Shown: piece by piece, positions 19,590 through 25,960 of the stretch
Numbering within the stretch: position 1 is the stretch's first letter
How the letters are laid out: each line of letters opens with the position of its first letter
DNA from: an uncultured Alphaproteobacteria bacterium
GTDB lineage: Bacteria; Pseudomonadota; Alphaproteobacteria; Rhodobacterales; Rhodobacteraceae
Length of the DNA: 64,000 nt
Reading direction: 5' to 3'
Assembly (NCBI GenBank): GCA_902599445.1
Contig: CACKFK010000002.1
Coordinates: 40,285-104,284 of the forward strand
Notes under the pieces: model-generated
Databases searched by the model: none
Told to the model about the DNA's origin: nothing
Seen by the model: only the letters and a program-made list of their open reading frames with translations
Translations under genes and position numbers: made by a program

Positions 19590-21368
19590 TCAAAAATCAT
19601 CAGGTTCCAGGGACATTAGGATACGGTCTCCAGCTTTTATTTTTGTTGCTAAGAACATAGTTTTTGGCAGTACATTAGCCATATAATATTTACCTGTTAC
19701 AACCTTAGTTTCGAGAAATTTAGTTAGCTTTTCACCTCTCCTTTTTTTCTCTAAAATACTAGCTACCATTTTAACCCACATGAAACCTATGCAAAAAACC
19801 CCTAATAAGTGGAGGAAATCTGATGCTCCAGCCAAAGCGGCATTTGGGTTCTTTATACCATTATCAAGAAAAAATTTTAGCGCAGAATCTAAGTCTTTAA
19901 GTGAGTTGCTTAGTGGGATGAAAAATTCGTTTTCCATTTCTTCACTTACTGGGTTTTCATGCAGGTATGCAGTCACCAGTTCACGGAGGTATAAAATATT
20001 TGTCCCGCCATCAGAATTGAGTTTTCGTCCAACTAAGTCGATCGCTTGGATACCGTTTGTTCCTTCATAGATCATGGCAATTCGGGAGTCTCTAACTAAT
20101 TGACTCATCCCCCATTCTTCTATGTAGCCATGTCCTCCGAATATTTGTTGTCCAACGACGGTCATATCAAACCCAATATCACTTATATAACCTTTGATAA
20201 CCGGTGTGAGTAAGGACGCAAGACCATAGGCCTTTTTGTCAGATAGACGTGTGCCTTTGTCTAATAGAAGGGCAGTCCATAAGGTTAAGGCTCTCGCCCC
20301 TTCTATAAATGATTTTTGGTCCATCAAGTTCCTTCGAATATCCGGATGATATATTATGGGTTTAGGAGTACTACTAAACTTACCGTCTCCTTGGAGGGAT
20401 TTCCCTTGTATTCTTTCTTTAGAGTACTTTAAGCTACTTTGATATGCTACTTCGGCTAAGGCCAAACTCTGAACACCCACCCCTAAGCGTGCCTCATTCA
20501 TCATTGTAAACATGGCCTGAAGGCCCTTATGTTTTTCTCCTAATAAATAACCAGTAGCCCCATCATAATTTAAAACACATGTTGCATTAGCATGAATCCC
20601 CATTTTTTTCTCAATAGAGCCAACAGACAAATTGTTTCTCTCACCTGGATTGCCATCAGTGTTGACCAGGAATTTTGGTACTATGAAAAGGGAGATTCCT
20701 TTCACACCATCAGGGCCTCCTGGTACCTTTGCTAGAACGAGATGAATGATATTTTTGGATAAATCATGATCCCCTGAAGATATAAAGATTTTTTGTCCTG
20801 TAATTCTGTATTCATATTCTGAAATTGGTTCAGCCTTAGTTCTGATCATACCTAGATCAGTACCACAATGCGGCTCAGTCAAATTCATAGTGCCAGTCCA
20901 TTCGCAAGTCACTAATTTAGGCAGGTATGTGTTTCTTTGGGTCTCATTACCGTGAGCTAATATGGTGGCATATGCACCGTGCGTTAGAGCCTTATAAATA
21001 GTTAAAGATATGTTACAAGATGAAAAAATTTCGCCAAAAATAAGAGATAATGTGACTGGAAGGCCTTGACCTCCGTATAAAGGATCACAGTCAAGACCTG
21101 CCCAACCACCTTTTCGGATTTCATCAAACGCATTAACAAAACCTTTTGGGGTGATCACCGATCCATTTTCAAATTTGCATCCTTCTTCATCTCCAGATCT
21201 ATTAATAGGGAGCATAATCTCCGTTGCTACTTTGGCTCCCATAGTTAATATTTCAGAGGTAAATTCTGGTGTAAGTTGGCTGAAACCTTCTATTTCCTGT
21301 GCTGAAACATTAAGGTGTTCATGAAGGAGAAAATGGAATTCTTCTAATGGAGCTTGGTACGTTGTCAA
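19590..21368 (-). CDS. Acyl-CoA dehydrogenase, DmdC-like long form
   Basis: A flavin enzyme of 592 residues, longer than the 380-residue classical acyl-CoA dehydrogenases because of N- and C-terminal extensions. It performs the first beta-oxidation step, FAD-linked alpha-beta dehydrogenation. FAD/substrate motifs include GTMNLTEPHCGTDLG near 157-171, then KIFISSGDHDL. The catalytic glutamate should be in AMIYEGTNGIQAIDL near residue 435. The start MTTYQAPLEEFHFLLHEHLN closely recalls DmdC (methylmercaptopropionyl-CoA dehydrogenase) of the DMSP demethylation route, but the same subfamily handles ordinary fatty acyl-CoAs. It is 32 bases after merR, which makes it a likely main target of that regulator. 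Confidence 0.9.
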   Translation of the reverse strand: MTTYQAPLEEFHFLLHEHLNVSAQEIEGFSQLTPEFTSEILTMGAKVATEIMLPINRSGDEEGCKFENGSVITPKGFVNAFDEIRKGGWAGLDCDPLYGGQGLPVTLSLIFGEIFSSCNISLTIYKALTHGAYATILAHGNETQRNTYLPKLVTCEWTGTMNLTEPHCGTDLGMIRTKAEPISEYEYRITGQKIFISSGDHDLSKNIIHLVLAKVPGGPDGVKGISLFIVPKFLVNTDGNPGERNNLSVGSIEKKMGIHANATCVLNYDGATGYLLGEKHKGLQAMFTMMNEARLGVGVQSLALAEVAYQSSLKYSKERIQGKSLQGDGKFSSTPKPIIYHPDIRRNLMDQKSFIEGARALTLWTALLLDKGTRLSDKKAYGLASLLTPVIKGYISDIGFDMTVVGQQIFGGHGYIEEWGMSQLVRDSRIAMIYEGTNGIQAIDLVGRKLNSDGGTNILYLRELVTAYLHENPVSEEMENEFFIPLSNSLKDLDSALKFFLDNGIKNPNAALAGASDFLHLLGVFCIGFMWVKMVASILEKKRRGEKLTKFLETKVVTGKYYMANVLPKTMFLATKIKAGDRILMSLEPDDF

Positions 21369-21400
21369 AACTTTTCCTTATTATTCATGATCAAAAGTGG

Positions 21401-21814
21401 TCAATTTTTTGGCATTCCAATATTAATTCCTCGAGAATCGAGGACTTTTTTACCCCATTGCAACATTTCCTTAAGATCCCGGATTGCGCTGGCTAATTCA
21501 TTCTTCTGTTCAATCATGACCTGCAATCTTTGGGTTGCAAGTTCATAAGTTTTAGCTAATTGGGTTTTTTGCTGGTCGCCAATATCGTAGAGATTCAGTA
21601 ATTGCCTAATATCTTCTAATGAGAACCCAAATCTTTTCCCTTGTAGGATAAGTTTTAATCTAGCGCGGTCTCGCCTAGTAAACAGGCGCCGTTGTGCTTC
21701 TCTTATCGGGAAAAGGAGTTCCTTTGATTCGTAGAATCTTAAGGTTCTTGGCGTTACTTTATATAGATCGCACATTTCTTTAATAGTGCAAATTTCATTT
21801 GTCATTTCATTCAT
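21401..21814 (-). CDS. MerR-family regulator of the beta-oxidation operon
   Basis: A 137-residue transcription factor. A winged helix-turn-helix occupies about residues 8-75 (TIKEMCDLYKVTPRTLRFYESKELL in two overlapping parts, ending in the wing RLFTRRDRARL), followed by a dimerisation coiled coil (about 85-120). No conserved cysteine cluster is seen, so it is not a metal sensor of the MerR/CueR kind; acyl-CoA or another organic ligand is more likely. The ATG at 21814 has a near-complete ribosome-binding site (AAGGAGGTG) six bases upstream. As first gene of the operon, with a candidate operator just upstream, it likely controls itself and the genes after it. Confidence 0.88.
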   Translation of the reverse strand: MNEMTNEICTIKEMCDLYKVTPRTLRFYESKELLFPIREAQRRLFTRRDRARLKLILQGKRFGFSLEDIRQLLNLYDIGDQQKTQLAKTYELATQRLQVMIEQKNELASAIRDLKEMLQWGKKVLDSRGINIGMPKN

Positions 21815-21848
21815 AAGACACCTCCTTAATACGAGTTAAGCCTTACTA

Positions 21849-21879
21849 TTACGTAAACGTCAACTATGACCTAACGTCA
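21849..21879 (-). promoter_or_regulatory. Candidate MerR-family operator and promoter for the beta-oxidation operon
   Basis: Read on the minus strand, the site has TGACGTTAGGTCA followed by TTGACGTTTACGTAA. The second half has two ACGT cores two bases apart with flanking TT/AA, a dyad. TTGACG can serve as -35, and TAACTC lies 19 bases further on. MerR-family regulators act on such long spacers. From memory, ACGT-rich dyads are proposed for LiuR-type MerR proteins of acyl-CoA catabolism. The site lies 35-65 bases before the merR start. Confidence 0.5.
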
Positions 21880-22083
21880 CAAAATGGAAAAACGGTAAAA
21901 TAAAAATAAGTCTAAAAGGAAATCAAATAACCCTCAATATATCCACTTATCAACTATTAGCCTACTTTTTACACTTTGTTATAATTTGGGTTTTTTATTG
22001 CTATATCTAGTCCTATTTCAATATTACAGGGGACACAAAATTTTATTGATTTATAAACTAACAAATATCACCTTGTGCTAATC

Positions 22084-22107
22084 TATAAATAGGAATTCCT
22101 ATTTATA
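22084..22107. repeat. 24-bp perfect palindrome in the merR-MATE spacer
   Basis: The arms are 12 bases each (TATAAATAGGAA on the left) with no central spacer, so the sequence equals its own reverse complement. It overlaps a TATAAT -10-like box at 22104-22109 on the plus strand. It lies 40 bases before the leader ORF and about 115 before the MATE gene. With no loop it suits a protein-binding dyad better than an RNA hairpin. The remainder of the spacer from 21880 to 22083 shows nothing I can name. Confidence 0.55.
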
Positions 22108-22140
22108 ATGTGGTGGAGCCAATGACCAAATTAAGGAGTT

Positions 22141-22218
22141 GTTCCCTATGGAAATGCTTAATATGCTTTTGCTGAACCTCTTGTTTTTAAGTATTTGCGC
22201 AACTAAACCATAGGGAGC
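22141..22218 (+). promoter_or_regulatory. Inverted repeat masking the MATE ribosome-binding site (candidate translational attenuator)
   Basis: TCCCTATGG (22143-22151) pairs perfectly with CCATAGGGA (22208-22216); a G-U and a G-C pair extend the stem to 11 pairs at 22141/22218. The 5' arm holds the leader ORF start codon. The 3' arm holds its stop codon and most of GGGAG (22213-22217), the ribosome-binding site for the MATE gene starting at TTG 22223. The loop is 56 bases. Ribosomes on the leader would open the stem. The layout resembles known leader-peptide attenuators, but function is inferred. Confidence 0.45.
22148..22213 (+). CDS. Short leader ORF (21 codons) upstream of the MATE exporter
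   Basis: This ORF encodes MEMLNMLLLNLLFLSICATK plus a final proline. It has a strong ribosome-binding site, AAGGAG at 22133-22138, nine bases before the ATG. Seven of 21 residues are leucine, and the peptide is hydrophobic. It stops (TAG 22211-22213) nine bases before the MATE start. Its start and stop regions belong to the two arms of an inverted repeat, so its translation could decide access to the downstream ribosome-binding site. It could be a regulatory leader peptide or a tiny membrane protein; I know no homologue. Confidence 0.45.
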   Translation: MEMLNMLLLNLLFLSICATKP

Positions 22219-22222
22219 TGTT

Positions 22223-23548
22223 TTGGATAAGGACGCACCTGACATTACTAATCGAAGAATTAACCAAATAGCTGTTCCGATGATATTGTCTAATATTACG
22301 GTACCACTACTCGGATTTATTGATACCGCAGTTATAGGGCAGCTAGGTCAGGCAGAGCTTATAGCAGCTCTTGGTTTAGGGGCGATCTTAATTAGTACAT
22401 TATATTGGCTATGTGGGTTTCTTAGAATGGGGACTACTGGCCTTACTGCTCAAGCTAAAGGAGCAGAGGATTCCATAGAGATATTTCAGATTTTAATAAG
22501 AGGGTTGGGGCTTGGTGTGCTCTTAGGTTGTTTCATCCTATTGATTTCTTTCCCAGTTTTTCATGCCTTTTTTATCATTTCCCCTGCAGAATCGTCCGTA
22601 GAAGCAATTGCTCTTGCTTACGTAGAGATAAGGATTTTGTCTGCTCCATTTGCAATAGCTAACATTACAATAATTGGTTGGCTAATAGCTATGGAAAAAA
22701 CGGTGAGGGTATTTTTTATCCAACTTATTGTAAATGTTATAAATCTGAGCCTGAACTTATTTTTAGTCTTGATCTTAGATTACGGTGTAGAAGGCATAGC
22801 ATACGCGACATTAATAGCTGAAGTATTTGGGTTTTTTCTCTCCTTGACCATGTGTAAAGGGGTCTTAAAAGCAGAGGGATATTTTATAATTCAGAAAATA
22901 TTTGATTGGAATAAATGGGTAAATTTGTTCTCTCTAAACTTTAATATTTTTTTGAGATCATTACTTTTAGAGGTAGTATTCTTAAGCTTTTTCTTTTGGG
23001 GAGCAAGTTTTGGAACGGTGGTTCTGGCAGCTAACCAGATTCTAATACAGTTTTTACACATCTTTGCCTATGGTTTAGACGGATTCGCATTTTCAGCAGA
23101 AGTTCTCGTAGGCACATCTTATGGACGGAAGAATTTAACTGACTTAAGAAAGTCCCTTATACTTTGTACTAAGTGGGCAGGGTTCTCGGCACTTGGTCTG
23201 TCGGTGATTTTTTTCTTTTCAGGTTCATTCTTTGTCCAATTCATGACTACTTCCAGTGAGGTTGTTGCAACGGCTCAGAATTATCTTTTCTGGATTACAT
23301 TAGCACCCCTTTGTAGCTTTCTAGCATATATTCTGGATGGGGTTTTTTTTGGCTCCACCCATACGATGGAAATGCGTAAGGCAATGATAATAGCTACGTT
23401 ATTTTACTTCTTCACAGCCGTGATCCTGACTGAAGTTTACCAAAACCATGGTTTGTGGTTGTCATTGACTCTTTTTTCGTTGATTAGAGCCCTAACTTTA
23501 CTTTATTATTATCCAAAGATTGAGCGATCAGTTTCTTCCATCAGATAA
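22223..23548 (+). CDS. MATE family efflux transporter (DinF-like)
   Basis: A 441-residue inner-membrane antiporter with about 12 helices in two homologous halves. The opening IAVPMILSNITVPLLGFIDT and AVIGQLGQAELIAALGLG are typical of the DinF branch of the MATE family, which exports cationic or organic compounds using a proton or sodium gradient. The GTTGLTAQAKGAED segment and the second-half ANQILIQFLHIFAYGLDGF are also characteristic. It starts at TTG 22223 behind GGGAG. The last 40 bases overlap the convergent pyrD end. Expression may be set by the leader ORF and inverted repeat just upstream. The substrate is unknown. Confidence 0.88.
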   Translation: MDKDAPDITNRRINQIAVPMILSNITVPLLGFIDTAVIGQLGQAELIAALGLGAILISTLYWLCGFLRMGTTGLTAQAKGAEDSIEIFQILIRGLGLGVLLGCFILLISFPVFHAFFIISPAESSVEAIALAYVEIRILSAPFAIANITIIGWLIAMEKTVRVFFIQLIVNVINLSLNLFLVLILDYGVEGIAYATLIAEVFGFFLSLTMCKGVLKAEGYFIIQKIFDWNKWVNLFSLNFNIFLRSLLLEVVFLSFFFWGASFGTVVLAANQILIQFLHIFAYGLDGFAFSAEVLVGTSYGRKNLTDLRKSLILCTKWAGFSALGLSVIFFFSGSFFVQFMTTSSEVVATAQNYLFWITLAPLCSFLAYILDGVFFGSTHTMEMRKAMIIATLFYFFTAVILTEVYQNHGLWLSLTLFSLIRALTLLYYYPKIERSVSSIR

Positions 23549-24600
23549 GTAAGATTTTTTGAACCTACTGCTTCAGAAATATTTTCATAGCCATCTTCTT
23601 CAAGAAGGTATTTAAGTTCTGTTATGATCTTTTTGACAACAGTTGGCCCTTGGTATGTTAATGCAGTGTAAAGTTGAACCACACTTGCCCCCAGGCATAT
23701 TTTCTTGTACGCGTCTTGTCCAGAAAAAACCCCACCGACACCTATTAGAGGTATTTTTCCATCAGAAAGATAATAAAGTTTGGCAAGGATCGTGTTGGAA
23801 ATGTTAAATAAGGGTTTGCCTGATAAGCCGCCGGTCTGTTTATAGTGTGAACTTTTTAAGTTTGGTCTCTTTGTTGTAGTATTGGTGGCAATTATACCCG
23901 ATATTCCATAATTCCCACAAATTGATATGATAGACTTCAATTCTTCATCATTAAGCTCAGGCGCAATTTTCAGTAATATCGGTTTATGATCCTTTATTAC
24001 GACATCGCTACGCATTACTTCTTTCACCAACTTGATAAGATCTTGCTTGCTTTGCAAGTTTCGTAAACCTTCTGTGTTAGGACTTGAAACATTTATGGTT
24101 AAAAAATCTACGGCAGATGAACTATAATTCAACACGCTTACGTAGTCTAAAATCTTATTAGAGCTAGTTCTGTTCACACCTACATTTAAGCCTATCTTAC
24201 CATCTCCTTTATATGTGCTTAATTTATGAATTATTTGGTGCATTCCAAGGTTATTAAAACCTAGCCTATTTATTACGGCTTGATCTTCTCTCAACCTAAA
24301 TATTCGAGGTTTTTTGTTGCCTTTTTGTGGATGAGGAGTGACGGCCCCTACCTCAATAAAACCAAACCCTAGTGAAAAGAGCCCCGGTAGTACTTCTGCA
24401 TTTTTATCGAATCCTGCGGCGAGACCTATTGGATTTGGTAAGTTAATATTACAAAATTGCACCTTTAATTTTTTATGACTGGATATAATTTTAGTACTGA
24501 AAATCCTTAATTTTAAAAACCATATTGCTAAGTTATGAGCTTGTTCCGGTTGCAGCAGGTGAAGTACTTTAAGTGCTAATCTTAAGAGGTGCTTTTTCAA
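23509..24600 (-). CDS. pyrD: Dihydroorotate dehydrogenase (quinone), class 2
   Basis: This FMN enzyme oxidises dihydroorotate to orotate in pyrimidine synthesis and passes electrons to membrane quinones. The 363 residues include an N-terminal amphipathic membrane-associating region (ALKVLHLLQPEQAHNLAIW) found in class 2 enzymes. PIGLAAGFDKNAE, the VGAVTPHPQKGN block, NRLGFNN and NVSSPNTEGLR with the catalytic serine are all present. The FMN-phosphate site IPLIGVGGVFSG is near the end. It starts at TTG 24600, 20 bases after the DUF952 gene, and its 3' end overlaps the MATE gene by 40 bases on the opposite strand. Confidence 0.96.
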   Translation of the reverse strand: MKKHLLRLALKVLHLLQPEQAHNLAIWFLKLRIFSTKIISSHKKLKVQFCNINLPNPIGLAAGFDKNAEVLPGLFSLGFGFIEVGAVTPHPQKGNKKPRIFRLREDQAVINRLGFNNLGMHQIIHKLSTYKGDGKIGLNVGVNRTSSNKILDYVSVLNYSSSAVDFLTINVSSPNTEGLRNLQSKQDLIKLVKEVMRSDVVIKDHKPILLKIAPELNDEELKSIISICGNYGISGIIATNTTTKRPNLKSSHYKQTGGLSGKPLFNISNTILAKLYYLSDGKIPLIGVGGVFSGQDAYKKICLGASVVQLYTALTYQGPTVVKKIITELKYLLEEDGYENISEAVGSKNLTYLMEETDRSIFG

Positions 24601-24620
24601 GTAGAGTTTCCTTGAGACAT

Positions 24621-24923
24621 TTACATTATTAATTGGATTGTATAGAGGCTCTGAGAATATCTCAAATTATCATAGTAATGTGGGAAGAGTTCACGGTTTC
24701 TAGATAATTCCCAGTTCAATTTTTGCCTTAATTGGCTTTCTTGGAAAGCTAAAACAAAAACTAGTTTATACTTAGAGAAATGCCTTCTTATGGTATCAAA
24801 TAGCTGCTCACGTGTTGAAAAATGTATAAAACCATCCTTTAAGTCATCACTAGAACCGTTTGTTTCGTTGTCAGCTACAAATGAATCAAAATCTGACTTC
24901 GAAAAAACCTTGTAAATTAACAT
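24621..24923 (-). CDS. DUF952 family protein
   Basis: A 100-residue cytosolic protein of the DUF952 family. The family hallmarks KDGFIHFSTREQL (near 28-40) and a later VFVLAF strand are visible, with an aromatic-rich C-terminus (HYYDNLRYSQSLY). Function is unknown; the fold is related to ADP-ribosyl-transfer-like proteins according to family descriptions, which I cannot test here. It lies directly upstream of pyrD on the same strand, an arrangement I recall from other alphaproteobacteria, so the two are likely co-transcribed. Confidence 0.78.
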   Translation of the reverse strand: MLIYKVFSKSDFDSFVADNETNGSSDDLKDGFIHFSTREQLFDTIRRHFSKYKLVFVLAFQESQLRQKLNWELSRNRELFPHYYDNLRYSQSLYTIQLIM

Positions 24924-25115
24924 TACTCACTTCCCACAATCTTATTCAACTTTGCAAAGAAACTCAAAAAAGTGTATCAACATTAACTCAAAATGGATTG
25001 TAAAGTCTACGGATTGTACTAATCATATTTCTCTGCTAACTTAGACTCTTGAAAGAAAAATGTGAAGAATTAAACCGTCTAAAAGGTGGTAATACTACAA
25101 TATGATTTCGCCGAA

Positions 25116-25135
25116 GCCGGCTCGGAGTTGCCGGT
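25116..25135 (+). promoter_or_regulatory. GC-rich hairpin in the csp leader
   Basis: CCGGC (25117-25121) can pair with GCCGG (25130-25134) around an eight-base loop, with a G-U pair at the base. It stands out in otherwise A/T-rich sequence and lies 10 bases before the AAGGA ribosome-binding site of the cold-shock gene. Cold-shock mRNAs often have structured 5' leaders that respond to temperature; that role here is a guess. Confidence 0.3.
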
Positions 25136-25158
25136 GATTGCAAAGAAGGACAATAGAA

Positions 25159-25365
25159 ATGGCCAAAGGTATAGTAAAGTGGTTTAATGTGAGTAAGGGA
25201 TTTGGTTTTATCCAGCCAGAGGGGGGTGGAAAAGACGTCTTCGTCCACGTTACGGCTGTAAGAGAAGCTGGTTTAGAGACCCTTGAGGAAAACCAGGAAG
25301 TAGACTTTGAGATGGTTGATGGTCGTGATGGCAGAAAATGTGCGGGAGAAATAAAGCTACCATAA
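25159..25365 (+). CDS. cspA: Cold-shock domain protein
   Basis: A 68-residue single OB-fold nucleic-acid chaperone. RNP1 (KGFGFIQ) and RNP2 (VFVHVT) are intact, preceded by the family start [14 protein letters not shown]. It binds single-stranded RNA and DNA and helps keep mRNA unfolded. The ATG at 25159 is chosen because AAGGA lies eight bases upstream and the protein begins as other Csp proteins do; an upstream ATG at 25138 has no such support. It is monocistronic, divergent from the DUF952 gene across 235 bases. Confidence 0.95.
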   Translation: MAKGIVKWFNVSKGFGFIQPEGGGKDVFVHVTAVREAGLETLEENQEVDFEMVDGRDGRKCAGEIKLP

Positions 25366-25405
25366 GGTTAGTACTTTATTTCAAGTTTAAGTATAGTTCC
25401 TTATT

Positions 25406-25960
25406 TTAGTCTTCTGGAATGGCAAGTTGGCGATAGATAGAAGGATCCCATGTGCATGCAAAACCATCACCATCCGGATCAAGATTTTTGGGGTCCATTT
25501 TTGGCCCGCCATTGTTTAGAAAAAACCTCTGCGCATTGTCATCATTACTCAATATTGCACATTCAGTCCAATGGTTAAGGGCATGGTATGAAGGCCTCGT
25601 ATATACTGATTGACCAATCTTATTAACAGTGCTTCGTGCAAATGAAGCTATATTCACTAGGGCCTCTTTTTGCGGAGAATCTTCTGTTTCTACCACTACT
25701 CTTTGTTCTCTAGCCGTGGCCAATTTTTTAGCAGCTTCAGCTTTATCTTTACTTTGTTGCTCTAATGTTTCTAATGACAAATCCAACCTACCATTTTCCT
25801 CCAACAAACTATCATTAGTTCGTGGCACATCTAACGTATTGCCAGTGGTGGACTGTAGTGTACTATCTTTTTCATAAGTTTGGCATGCAACTAGTAATGC
25901 TATTAGGTGAAAGAAAATCAAGCACACTATGGGTTTTGGGAACATTAACTTGTCCACCAT
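25406..25960 (-). CDS. Putative lipoprotein with excalibur-like calcium motif
   Basis: This 184-residue protein begins with a lipoprotein signal peptide: charged MVDKLMFPK, a hydrophobic stretch of about 16 residues, then lipobox LVAC with the lipidated cysteine near residue 26. A low-complexity, coiled-coil-prone region (about 50-95) follows. The C-terminal part ends with NLDPDGDGFACTWDP, matching the excalibur-type DxDxDGxxC calcium motif. It should be membrane-anchored and face the periplasm. Its start overlaps the gatA stop by 16 bases, so it is probably the last gene of the gatC-gatA operon. I do not recognise a specific function. Confidence 0.7.
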   Translation of the reverse strand: MVDKLMFPKPIVCLIFFHLIALLVACQTYEKDSTLQSTTGNTLDVPRTNDSLLEENGRLDLSLETLEQQSKDKAEAAKKLATAREQRVVVETEDSPQKEALVNIASFARSTVNKIGQSVYTRPSYHALNHWTECAILSNDDNAQRFFLNNGGPKMDPKNLDPDGDGFACTWDPSIYRQLAIPED

